In this document: one piece after another, positions 30,751 to 42,266 of the stretch
Layout: each line of letters begins with the position of its first letter
Position numbering within the stretch: position 1 is the stretch's first letter
From: Rugalucina vietnamica
Lineage: Eukaryota > Mollusca > Bivalvia > Lucinida > Lucinidae
DNA: 64,000 nucleotides
Direction of reading: 5' to 3'
Assembly (NCBI GenBank): GCA_964017185.1
Contig: OZ024871.1
Span: 10,036,214-10,100,213 of the forward strand
The notes under the pieces: generated by a model
Told to the model about the DNA's origin: nothing
Seen by the model: only the letters and a program-made list of their open reading frames with translations
Databases searched by the model: none
Translations under genes and position numbers: made by a program

Positions 30751-32000
30751 ACTTCCAACATGATAGTCGATACACAGACTATTATAATCAAAAGGGGCCA
30801 AATATATTAAACGTTGGTTAGCAAATGAATCTAACCCGATATTAATTTTCTGATTTCTCAGACTACCCTCGCTGATCTCAAAGGACCAAAAGGAAAATAT
30901 AATCTACACTATGGATGATAAGGTTATATTTTTTACATAAAATAAAACAAAATAAAAAAAAACTGTTAATTTATAAAACAAAAATAAAACAGAAATCCTT
31001 TAAGAGCAGTGAGCATATTAATGAGAAAGGGGGTGGGCCATACCGCGGTTTCGGCTACTGACCCTATAGATTTGGCAACATGGTGCTAAAGAGAATTAAT
31101 GTAATTTTTTTTGTAACTTCAAACATGATAGTAGATACACAGACTGTTATAATCAAAAGGAGCCAAATATATTAAACGTTGGTTAGCAAATGAATCTGAG
31201 CCGATATTAATTTTCTGATTTCTCATAATACCAGTACCCTCGCTGATCTCAAAAGACCGAAAGGAAAATATAATCTACACTATGGATGGTGTACGGGGAG
31301 ACTTTGTAGGGCTGCAGTAATAGCGAATAAAAATAAAACAGAGATCCTTTAAGAACAGTGAGCATATTAATGAGAAATGGGATGGGCCATACCGCGGTTT
31401 CGGCTACTTCAGCTTCTTCAGTGACCCTATAGATTTGGCAACATGATGCCAAAGAGAATTACTGTAATTTTTTGCAACTTCCAACATGATAGTAGATACA
31501 CAGACTATTATAATCAAAAGGGGCCAAATATATTAAATAGTCGTCTAAAACGTTGGTTAGCAAATGAATCTAAGCCGATATTAATTTTCTGATTTCTCAG
31601 AATACCCTTGCTGATCTCAAAGGACCGAAAGGAAAATATAATCTACACTATGGATGATGTACGGGGAGACTTTGTAGGGCTGCAGTAATAGCAAATAAAA
31701 ATAAAACAGTGATCCTTTAAGAACAGTGTGCATATTAATGAGAAAGGGGATGGGCCATACCGCGGTTTCGGCTTCTTCAGCTTCTTCAGTGACCCTATAG
31801 ATTTGGCAACATGATGCCAAAGAGAATTACTGTAATTTTTTGCAACTTCCAACATGATAGTAGATACACGGACTATTATAATCAAAAGGGGCCAAACATA
31901 TGAAACGTTGGTTGGAAAATGAATCTAAGCCGATATTAATTTTCTGATTTCTCAAAATACCCTCGCTGATCTCAAAGAACTGAAAGGAAAATATAAAAAT
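30751..32000 (+). repeat. Family T tandem array, about four units
   Basis: Unit starts lie near 30980, 31332 and 31696, after the right part of the split unit. The period is 352-364 bases. Units here are closer to each other than to the XylT intron copies, as expected from local expansion. Confidence 0.82.
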
Positions 32001-32047
32001 ATAATCACAACTATCAGTTCTTTCATATACTTACAATTATAAGATAA

Positions 32048-32281
32048 GAGCCGCCTCGTGGGAAAACCAACAATGTGGTTTCCGAACAGGTCCGACACAA
32101 ACCGGCCTGTACAAGCACAGAAAATAGCTAGAAGCTTGAAATTTCGGATTTAAGTAGAAGAGGAACTGTACTATCCGAGTAGCGAAAACAAAGGCGCTGA
32201 TCAGCTTCGCGGTTACCGCGAAGCTGATCTGCGTCTTTGTTTTGGCCTATGCAGATTGTTGGTTTTCCCATGGGGCGGCTC
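32048..32281. mobile_element. MITE family G, copy 2, with 4-bp target duplication
   Basis: 234 bp, the same length as copy 1 and in opposite orientation. ATAA flanks both ends (32044-32047 and 32282-32285). Confidence 0.85.
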
Positions 32282-32299
32282 ATAACATAAAAAAGGAGA

Positions 32300-32995
32300 T
32301 TATCCAAACTATATGCATATCTTCAAAGCATGGTGGCAACATCTGTAAATTTTCAAAAGTATCGGTATTAAACTGTAGGAGGAGTTGCGCACACAAGGTA
32401 GCCTATATTCATTCACTAAAACGCCCGAAAAAATGACCGAGTTCAAATTGTGAAAAAATGACAAAAAATAATCTGAGGATCATATACCGTATATTCAAAC
32501 CACATGCATATCTTCAGTCCATGTCCATAACAAATGTAAATTTTTAAAAGAATTGGCACGAAGAAGGAGTTGCACACACAAGGTACCCACTGTCCATTCA
32601 CTTTCATTGTCAAAATGCACAAAAATGTCTACGTTCAAAAATTAATCTGAGGATTATATCCAAACCACATGCATATCTTCAAAGCATGGTCATGAAGCAT
32701 CGGTAAAGTTTCAAGAGAATCGGTATTAAACTGTAAGAGGAGTTTGCGCACACAAGGTACCCACAGTCTATTCACATTATCAAGAATTTAAAAGGGAAAT
32801 AACTCTCACAGAATGGGCCCCTGGCCCCTTAAATTTACCTAAAAGAAAAAATCGGGTCCTCTTAATTTTCATATGCAAACCACATACCAAATTTCAAGAT
32901 CCTATTGACCGAGTGCTAAGCGTTACTTACGCACTGCACTGGACTGGACTGGACTGGACGGACGGACAGACCCAAACCAATATGCCCCCTCAACT
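32300..32995 (+). repeat. Tandem repeat, about three 180-bp units
   Basis: Units share GCATATCTTCAAAGCATGG, TCGGTATTAAACTGTA and GCACACAAGGTA. They end with a GGACTGGACTGGACTGGACG run. The array lies just past the 3' end of the transporter gene. Confidence 0.65.
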
Positions 32996-33032
32996 TCTTC
33001 AAAGTATTATTTCTAAACTATCACAAAGTCTT

Positions 33033-33376
33033 TCATATACTCTCCTGATCAGCGAGTGGTGCTAATTCCCTGTCTAGACTGAGTGTCTTTGCTCGACTAG
33101 TATTATAGGCTTTGTATAGTTTACTTTTCCTATGTTTTTTTATCTCAGTCTGCGCTTCATCAAACAGAGGTTCAGTTTCAATGACATTTTCTCGATTCTC
33201 TTTCTCTGTTGGTAGACCAGGTCCATTTTCTGCCTTTTCAGTTTTGTCTTGTTCTAGATTGCTCATATCCGGCATGACAAGCGGCTCTAAGATCATCAGA
33301 AGAGCGGGTATAAGGAGCATCAAGGCTGTTGTATAGTAGGATATTTTCCAGTCACCTGTTACATCTTTTATCCAGC
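33033..33376 (-). CDS. MCT-like exon 6: last helix, cytosolic tail, stop
   Basis: GWIKDVTGDWKISYYTTALM starts the last helices. A charged tail rich in Glu and Lys follows and ends ADQESI with TGA at 33033. Confidence 0.88.
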
Positions 33377-36300
33377 CTGAAAACAAAACGGAACCAAACT
33401 TTTAAACAATCAAAGTAAAACTTTCAACTTAATCTTTAATGAAATCTAAACGCTTTTGTGAAATTTACAGAAGTGATAGCCATATGCGATTTCCTTATCT
33501 TGCATTTCGATAGCTTTGTAGATTGTCGAGCGTTGTCGCTTCCCAAAGTTATTATTTTACTAAGGGTTGCAAGATATAGATCAAAGGAATACACAAATAA
33601 ATCAACATTGCTAGCTCATTCTGTTTCAGTTTGTTGCTAAAAGTTGCCAAAGCATTCGACCTATACTAGTAATATGCATCAGTCTTGTAATATCTCACCC
33701 ATAGCAAACTGGTTAACGCACAAGCCAATGCCTAGTCCCGGTAGCACCAGTCCATACGCAGCTGGAAATTCTTTCATCCCCACTACATCAATAACCATCA
33801 CAGATACAAGACTCCAGAACGCAGCCGGGAATGTGCCTGTTATGGCTGCATAGGCGAACATATAGTATAACTCGTGTATATGAGGCGTTATAAACGTGAA
33901 CACTGCGCTGACTAAATAACAGATTGTGAATATCCATTTAGGTCGTATCCATTTTTTATCGGCAAGCCACCCGGAAAAGATCCGAGCCCATATTTCAAAC
34001 CCTCCTGTTATAGCAACAGCTGTAGCCACGCTCCTCTTATCATATCCAAGGGCTCTGATCTGGGACGGAATGATTATAAGCGTATTTCCATAACCAGCTA
34101 TACAAAACATGAATGAGATCCAGTAATACACGAAACGCGGATTTTTAAATAAACTCAGTTTGAATGACAGTCTTTGATTGTTTTGTCCATTTAGGGCTAC
34201 TTTTGTCTTCTGAGATTTATTTTGTCTCAAAAGTGAATCTGGCTGTCGAAACAAGCAAGCTGCTACGCAAACATTGAGCAATATGGCCCCTACAATGAGT
34301 AGACAGGGCTTGAGAGCGTAGGTTTCTATCAAATACCTGGAATATAGATACAGTTACATCGAAAGACATGACATGGGAAATGTTTCAGTCAGAACATATT
34401 AAGGTGTATGGTTTTCCAAAAGAGAAAGGTGAACAAACTGATACTGCATGATAAGAAAAAGATGAGCCATTTATAAGGCATGACACAGGTGTATCTCTGT
34501 ACCATACTTACGCTTTACCTATGTGGTCAAGGTGTACATTATACATTATACTATCCGGTCCTATCTCTCTCTCTCTCTCTCGAGCGAGCGAGCGAGCGAG
34601 CGATCAGTAAGTATCTAAGTAATCACTCACTTATATAGAACAGAAAATGTTATAGCACCAATTCCACTAGCCGATACGGTGATTCCGTTGGCTAAAGCTC
34701 GTTTCTTCTCGAAGTAGAAACTTATGATAGTAGAGCAGGGGGTGAACGTCAGGCCATATCCGACACCTAGAGCAATAAACAAGGTAACGGCGGGGCGATA
34801 AAGCTTGATATTTTTACTAAATAATGTGAGAAGGAAACAATATAATTTAAAATAAACAGCACCATGAAACGGACGAAATGGAGTCACCTCGTTACATTTC
34901 CTTCGCTGCACATGTGTGTTTTCTTCTGACTACAAACTCTGGAAAGCACATTGTTTCAAGCTTGTGCTTGTAACCAGGGTCTCTATAGAAGGGGTCAAGA
35001 ATCTTTGTCCCGGCTATGTTCAAAATTCTTGTATGTCAGTTTCATATTCACTCGCCTATAAAACATACATTCAAAATTTATAATTAATGTCAATTTACCA
35101 TAATCCTGTTATAAATTCTTTCAATTTTTCTACATCAGAACATGCTACATTATCCAGTCTACATTAATAATAATACTATATAGTTTGGAATTTATATCTG
35201 TTTTGACTTTATATGTACCATTTTCACATTTTTTCATGCATTTTCACAATTTTCTTGAACATTGCACATTTTATTTTGTTGAAATTTGTAAGCTGACATG
35301 ATGCATTGCTTATTATATTGTATTTCATATCTTTAATTGGTTTTTCACGATTTTTACTGTGATAGATTATTTTTTGAGTAAGTGTTTTAACAACTTCTTA
35401 CACTGTCCGTATATATGGTACTTGACATACCTGAGTTTTTGATAATTGGAAAAATCAATGCATAGTTTCTTGACCCCTTCTATAGAGACCCTGTTGTAAC
35501 ATACGAAACTTGTGTTGTCTCAAGAAAAAGATGAAGGCATACATTATAAAATTAGACGATGGCAATAAAAAGCGATATGTTGTCTGAAAACTTACCGTTT
35601 TCTGCAGATTCATAATTGAAAAAGGGGAAAATCGAATCTTCAGGACTAAACTGTGATAATTCTACTTGCCTGCACATAGACCCAGAGAGAGGAAAATAAG
35701 TTCCAGTCTTTCAATAAAGAAGGTACTGCTGTAGCCAATGAATAGAAGCAAACTGCCCGCTATTGCAACTTTCCGAAAAGTTGTTTTTACAGCCAGAAAA
35801 TTTGCAAAAGGTCCTGTAACAAAGCAGATTATTCAGCCTCATACTTCACATCAGAACAGGTACTGGTCATTCTTTGTTAGCGTAGATAATTCAGTAGATG
35901 GCCGAGCTAGTTCCTGACCATTGCTTACCGTTTAGGTTGCATCATTGATGCATCCGAATTTTAGGTCATCTGCCATCTCTTAGTTTTAGTTTTGCTTAGT
36001 CGAGTTAAGACCTTCGTATCCAGTTTTTTGGCAAAGTTTAACGCGCCTTGTAATTCAAGAAGATTGTGCTTCAAGTTATCTATTTATATAATATAGGAAT
36101 TGCGGTTTTTATCCATTGCCATTTTGTGCCATGCATCTAGAAACATAGTGAAAAAATAGACTGTTGAGGTGGTAATGCCCTTGAAGATTGGAAGAAAGGA
36201 ATGAAATCCTTATCCCCATATCACCCATCCCATCGGAGAGTTTTCCGGCGGGTAAATATCGCAATCCGGGAAAAGCTGCCGATGGGAAAATCAGAGCAGT

Positions 36301-39300
36301 TTAAATTGTTGAAGTTAAATTTGTACACAATTTAAGAAAAATATAGTAATATAAATATTCAGTCCATTAATTTTAATCACAAGCTATTTCCCATAAAGGT
36401 TGCATTCTCGAGGTTTGCGTTGAGAATAAATGCACGCGTGGAATTTTAGCGAAAGTTAAAAAAAATAATCAGGCACAAAGTCTATCTTTGACTGTATGTG
36501 ATTTGTGCACAAGTATATGAGTTTCTATTTTCCTCAAGGATGAAAACAAAACCGCCACCACCAACAGCAAAATAAACCCTCGGGAGTTTTGCCCACAGGA
36601 AACCCCCCACGGGAACCCTTCAGTTAACTATTTTCGCCCACTTTACCGGCACAAAACATCAAGAGGAACATCAGACTGCCTACAATAGCTACTGGTCCCG
36701 ACCCCACGCTGTAGTGTTCGTCAAGTTCCGTAAACAGGATCCCGTAAGTCTTCAGGGAACCAACAACGATTAAGTACATGATATAGCATCCTGTGAAAAT
36801 AAAGTGGCTGCATACCAGTCATACATGTAGAGCTATTCATATCGCCGTTTTCATTTATCCACCTGAACACCACAGATACCGAAGCCCCCTTTTTAGATTT
36901 ACATTTTTCTATTGCAAATGTGTTTGTTTCTTCTAAAATTTAAGATAAACGCGATGACTTTGATTTCGATATAATAAAAAGGTACAAGTAGGCAATGATC
37001 AGGAAAAGGCGCAATCAGAACGAAACTCCCACTCCAAAAAGATACAAGTAGGCAAAGATCAGGAAAAGGCGCAATCAGAAAAAGATTCCCACTCCAAAAA
37101 CTGAGGTGGGAAAAAAACAAACTAACAATCAGGTACTTATACCATGAAACATATCGTAAGCCGAATGAGCAGCTATTTTCCCAATAGGTGGCCACTCAGT
37201 TACCTTAACTTAACTAAAAATATGAAAACATACATAAGGCGCCAACAGCACAAAAAATTTTAAACACCAAGACATAAAACAAAAAGAACCACTACAGAAG
37301 TATCGACTTGGAACGATCAGTAACACAAAGTTACTGGCGGGCTTAAACCGGTTTTACAGGTACCTAACCTCACCCTCAGCTTCTGTAGTGGTTCAGTGAT
37401 AAACAAGAAATAAGAAATCATATTAAGAAAATACTAAACATAGATACCAACGTTTAACATGAAAAACGGAAAGCAGAGTGAGCAGCTATTGAAGGTATTA
37501 GGTGGTCACAGTGCTAGCTTGGACAGAACAAGTAAATGCAGAGGGCTAAGTGAACAGCCATTATATTCGGGTGGTCACAAAGCCATGCAACATGAAACTC
37601 GTAATTGGAATAACTTTGATAAGTGTGAACCAGAACAGCAGTACCGCCTTGGTACGGTCAGTTATAAAATAACTGGGGGGCTTAAACCGGTTTTACAGAT
37701 ACCTAACCTCACCCTCAGCTTCTGCAGTGGTTCACAACATTTAGTTAGTTCTTCGGTCCTCGTGGTGAATCTCTAACTAGTCAATGAATCATCAAGAACA
37801 AACAAATAAATCATGATAAACATCCTGATGAATCAAAAACCAGGACTCACAGATTGAGTAAGCTGCCCGACGATGGAGATCCCTGGGCGCCGAATAACCT
37901 ACTAACTCCGGAGCAAAAGAAAAACACCAGTTGGACCCCGGTGGGCCAAGCAACAGACAAGAAGCTCCGGCCCCAACCAACTAAAATGAATAGCTTTAAG
38001 TCGGGGCCATCATAGAGTCTGACGCCCGACCCACCGGCGTGCAATTAAAGAAGGCAGCATAGTTATCAACCATGATTGGGTTAAAAACTAAGCATGCAGA
38101 CTGTCGCATAACATTCAAGTTATAACCTATACGTCTGTAACGTGTTATGATTTTTCCGAACTGAAGAGAAAAATCATTTATTCCTTTAAGTTTCTTTAAT
38201 TTGTAAACAAAGTCACCATAAAATTCAGGTTCCGAAAGGCCCTCACTTAAAAGTGTCTTTAACCCAACATTATATTTGGAAATCAATTCATAGTGTCTAC
38301 GATAAAATTTAGAAAAGGTTTTTCGAAGTTTATGATACCGATAGCCCTGTTGGAGAAGTTTTGCCGTTAAACATTTATTTCGAGCGTTGAAGTCTGTAAC
38401 ATGATTGCAGACTCTAGCAAACCTAATAAGTTGCGAAATGTATACACCATAAGAAGCACGACGAGGAACGTCACCATCCAAAAAAGGAAAATTTACTATA
38501 TCAAAATCAAAGTCATCGCGCTTATCATAAATTTTAGAAGAAACAAATCCATTTGCAACAGAAAGATGTAGATCTAAAAAGGGGGCTTCGGTATCTGAGA
38601 TATTAGCTTTGTTCAACTGAAGTTCAGGTGGATAAATTTGATTGACCATACCTTCAAAATAAGGGTTGTCAATGTTCAAAAGGTCATCGAGGTACCTAGA
38701 TGTGGAATTAAAAGCCTCGATAACATCAGCTTGATTATCATGGTTAAGAGAATCCATGAAATCTCTTTCGTAGCAGTATAAAAATAAATCAGCTACGAGA
38801 GGTGCGCAATTTGTACCCATCGGAATTCCAACAATTTGTCTGTATAACTTGGTCCCAAATCTAATATAAATATTATCAAGGAGATAGGATAAGGCGTCGC
38901 ACACATTCTGACATGACCAAAGGGTATACCGACTTTGGTCAGAGGAAGTGAAAAAAGCCTTTCTGTCATTACATGCCAAATAAAGTGAACCATAGTTTTT
39001 TAATGCCCTTTTGAATGTCCACTCTATCAAATTCAGAAGTTTTTCTTTAATTAGATTATGTGGTAATGTTGTATACAGAGTAGAAAAATCATATGTGGAC
39101 AAGCTTGTAAAACCGAGGTGGGAAAACAAATTGACATATAGAACATATCGTAAGCCGAGTGTGTAGCTTTTTCCCAAAAGGTGGCCACTCAGTTACCCGA
39201 ACTTAACTTAAACTATGAAAACGTACATAAGGTCCAAACAGCACAAAAATGGACTCCAAAACATAAAACATGGAAGCACAACAGAAGTGTCGCCTTGGAA

Positions 39301-40551
39301 CGATCAGTAATATAAAATTACTGGGGGTGGGGGCTTACAGGGTTTTACAGGGCCCTAACCTCACCCTCATCTTCTGCAGGGGTTCATAACATTTAATTAT
39401 TTGTTCGGTCCTCGTGGTGAATCACTAACTATTCAATGAATCAACATGGACAAACAAATAAATCATGATAACACCACCATGATGAATCAACGACGAGGGC
39501 TCACAGACTCAGTAAGCTGCCCGACGTTGGAGATCCCTGGGCGCCGAATAACTTACTGAAATCCGGAGCAAATGAAAAACACCAGTTGAACCCCGGTGGG
39601 CCAAGCAACACACAAGAAGCTCCGGCCCCAAACAACTAAAATGCATAGCTTTATGTCGGTGCCATCATAGAGTAATTTTTCCGTTTTTGAATGGTGACGT
39701 TGCTCGCCGTGCTTCATATGGCGTATACATATTGCAACTTAGTAGGTTTGTTAGAGTCTGCAATCGTGTTGCAGACTTCAACGCGCGAAATAAATGTTTA
39801 ACAGCCAAACTTCTCCAGCAGGGCTATCTTAGACTTCGAAAAACGTAATTGAGAAAATGGCTGTCCATTCGGCTTACATTCGGCTAATCTCCCTTTGAAT
39901 GTTTTTACTGCTTCCAAAGGATCAAACCTTTATATTTTATTTACAATATGTTTATTTAGTATATGTACCTGATTCTTAATTTAGTTTTTTTCCCACCTTT
40001 GTTTTTGGAGAATTCTTTCTGATTGCGCCATTTCCTTATCATTGCCTACTTTTACTTTTCTTAATTTTATCGCAGACACTATAAATTGATTTCCAAATTT
40101 AATGTTGGGTTAAAGACGCTTTTACGTGAGGGCCTTTCGGAACCAGAATTTTATGGTGACTTGGTTTACAAATTTAAGAAACTTATAGGAAGGAATGATT
40201 TTTCCTTTCAGTTCAGAAAAATCATTATATTTTACAGACGTAAAGGATATAACTTAAATGTTATGCGACTGTCTGCATGCTTTGTTTTAGCCCAATCATG
40301 ATTGATAACTGTGCTGCCTTCTTTAATTGCACACCAGTGGATCGGGCGTCAGACTATGGTGGTCCCTACACAAAGCTATTCATTTTTAGTTGGTTCGGGC
40401 CGAAGCTTCTTGTCTGTCGCTTGGCCCACAGGTGTTCAGCTGGTGTTTTTCTTTTGCTCCAGATTTCCAGTAAGTTGTTTGGCGCCCACGGATCTCCGAT
40501 AGCTTATTGAATCTATGAGTATTCGTTTTTATCATCATGGTGGTTATCATT

Positions 40552-40591
<40 letters not shown>

Positions 40592-41208
40592 TATAATTCA
40601 TTGACTAGTTAGCATATCAGTTAGAGATGCACCACGAGGACCGAACAACTTACTAGGCGATACTTCTGTTGTGGTTCTAATTATTTTATGTTTTGGAGTA
40701 GAATTTTTGTGCTGTTTGAACCCTATTATGTACGTTTTCATATCGGGCAACCATCTGTCAGGAAATAGCTGCTAACAGTATATAAAGAAAGAAACTCGGT
40801 CTACAATATGTTTTCTTAATATACTAATTGTCAGTTTAATTTTTTTCCACCTCGGTTTTTGGAGTGGGAATTCCTTTCTGTTTGCGCCATTTCCTGATCA
40901 TTGCCTACTTGTACCTTTTCATGCAAACAACTAGCTCTTTGGCCATTTTCATATTTTTAAGAATAAATATTAACTACCAAAATGGGCGTTGCCATATAGG
41001 TTCTCTGATTACAGATTTGTATATCACACGTTGGCTGGTAGAGCGAAGAGTAAGATCGAAGAGTAAGATCGAAAACCATTTCTTTGAGGATTTATTTCAC
41101 CCAAAGCAAAGTGGCCTATTGAAATTGTTTCTTTATGTGATGTGTACCTGCTAGAATCACCCAGGCGTAACCACCGTCAATATTAGCTTTACCTACGCCT
41201 TCACCCAT
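33033..41208 (-). CDS. SLC16/monocarboxylate-transporter-like MFS protein (gene span)
   Basis: Plasma-membrane carrier of the major facilitator superfamily; SLC16 members move lactate, pyruvate or other small acids with protons, but the substrate cannot be read here. Exons (minus): 41148-41208, 36647-36790, 35670-35813, 34631-34766, 33699-34336, 33033-33376. The phases join to give 488 residues, the usual size. Hallmarks are the N-terminal DGGYAWVI (SLC16 motif, residues 11-18) and YFEKKRALANG near residue 135. Several hydrophobic segments are visible, with a long charged central loop around residues 185-215. The C-terminus is hydrophilic. Intron 3 uses a GC donor. Intron 1 (4.4 kb) holds retroelement copies. 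Confidence 0.88.
33699..34336 (-). CDS. MCT-like exon 5
   Basis: This largest exon (638 bases) covers the central loop and transmembrane segments 7 to 11, with RFVYYWISFMFCIAGYGNTL and WARIFSGWLADKKW (an MFS loop motif). Confidence 0.9.
34567..34604. repeat. (CT)n-(CGAG)n microsatellite
   Basis: A CT run is followed by GAGC/CGAG tetramers, in intron 4 close to the exon 4 donor. Confidence 0.9.
34631..34766 (-). CDS. MCT-like exon 4
   Basis: 136 bases. VGYGLTFTPCSTIISFYFEK then KRALANGITVSASGIGA, a strongly conserved SLC16 block. Acceptor CTCTAG, donor AA/GTGAGT. Confidence 0.88.
34975..35493. mobile_element. hAT-like MITE with 7-bp target duplication
   Basis: The 519-bp element has inverted ends CAGGGTCTCTATAGAAGGGG (right end imperfect by one base outside). 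TTGTAAC flanks both sides (34968-34974 and 35494-35500). CAGGG ends fit hAT elements, although hAT usually makes 8 bp; the class is my inference. It lies in transporter intron 3. Confidence 0.75.
35670..35813 (-). CDS. MCT-like exon 3 (GC donor)
   Basis: 144 bases, phase 1 to 1. It encodes VAIAGSLLLFIGYSSTFFIE and onward. It ends TGTGCAG/GCAAGT, a strong GC-AG type donor; no GT donor keeps the frame. Confidence 0.82.
36647..36790 (-). CDS. MCT-like exon 2
   Basis: 144 bases, phase 1 to 1. It encodes GCYIMYLIVVGSLKTYGILF and a hydrophobic helix. Borders TTTTCACAG and GCCG/GTAAAG. Confidence 0.87.
36980..37397 (-). mobile_element. RT-element tail with doubled terminus
   Basis: The last 57 bases of the tail are present twice in tandem (36980-37036 and 37037-37090). 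The rest extends to the GCTGAGGGTGAGGTTAGG block. Confidence 0.82.
37398..39108 (-). mobile_element. Retroelement copy: RT fragment plus a different 3' tail
   Basis: Truncated RT followed by the shared tail, with a changed distal end: 37398-37640 does not match the usual tail distal to the hairpin at 37660-37674. It is flanked by tail copies on both sides in the same orientation. Confidence 0.75.
37996..39177 (-). CDS. Reverse transcriptase ORF, 5'-truncated, Penelope-like (probable)
   Basis: This frame of 393 codons has the RT core: YDFSTLYTTL (motif A, about residues 29-38), GIPMGTNCAPLVADLF (motif B, 117-132), RYLDDLLN (motif C, 161-168), FLDLHLSV, then a basic C-terminal region with [20 protein letters not shown]. 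Order and spacing recall Penelope-like RTs, but no GIY-YIG nuclease is seen, so the class is inferred. The first ~23 residues come from the tail of a neighbouring copy, so the ORF start is a junction artefact and the RT lacks its N-terminal fingers. It ends at a TAA inside the shared 3' region. Not expected to be active. Confidence 0.8.
   Translation of the reverse strand: MGKSYTLGLRYVLYVNLFSHLGFTSLSTYDFSTLYTTLPHNLIKEKLLNLIEWTFKRALKNYGSLYLACNDRKAFFTSSDQSRYTLWSCQNVCDALSYLLDNIYIRFGTKLYRQIVGIPMGTNCAPLVADLFLYCYERDFMDSLNHDNQADVIEAFNSTSRYLDDLLNIDNPYFEGMVNQIYPPELQLNKANISDTEAPFLDLHLSVANGFVSSKIYDKRDDFDFDIVNFPFLDGDVPRRASYGVYISQLIRFARVCNHVTDFNARNKCLTAKLLQQGYRYHKLRKTFSKFYRRHYELISKYNVGLKTLLSEGLSEPEFYGDFVYKLKKLKGINDFSLQFGKIITRYRRIGYNLNVMRQSACLVFNPIMVDNYAAFFNCTPVGRASDSMMAPT
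39109..39672 (-). mobile_element. RT-element tail directly upstream of the RT fragment
   Basis: Same-strand tail missing its last ~60 bases and fused to the RT fragment at about 39108. The tail-RT-tail order recalls the head-to-tail arrangement of Penelope elements. Confidence 0.8.
39673..40923 (+). mobile_element. Broken plus-strand RT-element copies
   Basis: Pieces are RT middle codons (39676-39845), a terminal tail (39955-40062), then RT C-terminal codons from 40063 (DTINFQI-like decayed, [20 protein letters not shown]) and a tail to 40923. A (TTTC)n microsatellite at 40548-40595 has replaced part of the tail. Frames are broken. Confidence 0.75.
41148..41208 (-). CDS. MCT-like exon 1 (coding part)
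   Basis: It starts MGEGVGKANIDGGYAWVILA and ends at GCAG/GTACAC in phase 1. A TTTCAG at 41227-41232 may be the acceptor of a 5' UTR intron, which would start the exon at 41226. Confidence 0.85.
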
Positions 41209-41817
41209 GTCTCGTGGGCTTCAATGCTGAAACAGATGAGCAAATACCTAATATTCTTGCATATATATTTGTGCGCATAGCTCGTTTTCAATCAAACCAT
41301 GAAATTCAAATCATGAAATTCACGTGCCGTTTAAACATGGGTTTTAGCTAAACTCCGTCGACGGCACGTCACTGTTTTCCGTTGAAACAAAATTACCGAC
41401 GCTCAAGAAATTCCACACTTTTTGGAATATGTTTACGTTGTTAATGCTATTATCAACGAGAACTTAATGGAATGATAGTGAAAATGCATGTATAATGGTC
41501 AAATATGCTGATTTCACTGCATGAACGTTTACCGACGCACCAAGATTCAAACAACTTCGACGGTCGGCGACCGTTGACGCATGAAAAGGCATGTTTGATT
41601 CCCGTCTTATACCATTTTCTTAAAACATCGCAGCTAATTACTCATGATAGTTGCGGATCCGCACCATTTTATTCCTCATATGTTTGGTTGTGCCACGGGC
41701 CCTGCTCGTATATCTGCAGCTGTGTCTTGGTTCAAAGGGACAGAGCAAAAATATGAAAGCTAAATGCAAAAGGGTAACGGACACAATGCATATGGCGTGG
41801 TCGATGCAAAAATGTAA

Positions 41818-41960
41818 GGGAGCGCGGTGGCATAGTGGTAGAGCATCGGACACCCATCGAGAGGTCCTGGGTTCGATTCTCACTGGCGGCACCATGTAGT
41901 GCCCTTGAAAAATTGTTGACTGTGACGTAAAATCTCAATAGAAACAAACAAAGCAAAAAT
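41818..41960 (+). mobile_element. tRNA-derived SINE
   Basis: It has a box A (GTGGCATAGTGGTAGAGC) and box B (GGGTTCGATTCT) at tRNA spacing. A tRNA-unrelated part and an A-rich AAACAAACAAAG end follow. The cloverleaf is imperfect, so it is not called a tRNA gene. Confidence 0.65.
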
Positions 41961-42194
41961 TTATACAGCTGCGTATTTGATACAAGTAAATTATCATTTG
42001 CTTATATTAACTTTTATGTTGCTTTGTATAGCATGATAGCATTGTTTTGTGGTACTGGTCAATTTGTTATCACGGAGATACTAGAGTGACCATAATTAAG
42101 GCCAGGGTCGGCTTTTAGAATTCCTTTTATCACAATTTGACCTCGCGAACTTTATTCTACGTGTCAATGTTATGTCAGGTTGTCATTGTCAGTA

Positions 42195-42201
42195 ATATAA
42201 G
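42195..42201 (+). promoter_or_regulatory. Possible TATA box of the temptin-like gene
   Basis: AATATAAGA lies about 70 bases before the ATG, a workable distance for a short 5' UTR. No other core element is evident. Confidence 0.35.
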
Positions 42202-42266
42202 ATCAAATCGTACTTTTGAGTTTTTCCATTTCTTTTAACTTCATTCGTTAGTGAAAAGAAAGGAAC

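Larger units (their letters stand above)
28960..33032. other. Intergenic region, XylT 3' UTR then repeats
   Basis: 28960-29660 is the 3' UTR and unique sequence. 29660-32000 is family T repeats split by a retroelement. 32048-32281 is a family G MITE. 32300-32990 is a three-unit tandem repeat. No gene was seen. Confidence 0.7.
41227..42266. other. Intergenic region between transporter and temptin genes
   Basis: The two genes point away from each other. 41255-41380 is a dispersed repeat also found at 51075-51200 (shared TTCACGTGCCGTTT). 41818-41960 is a tRNA-derived SINE. The rest looks unique. Confidence 0.6.

Noticed and set aside
36899-37195. Minus-strand 98-codon frame with [14 protein letters not shown] repeated
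   Set aside because: It is the retroelement tail terminus translated; the same phrase appears wherever the tail occurs in that frame and follows no coding constraint.
41821-41893. Functional tRNA gene
   Set aside because: Box A and B are present but the acceptor and anticodon stems do not pair well, and SINE-type sequence follows.
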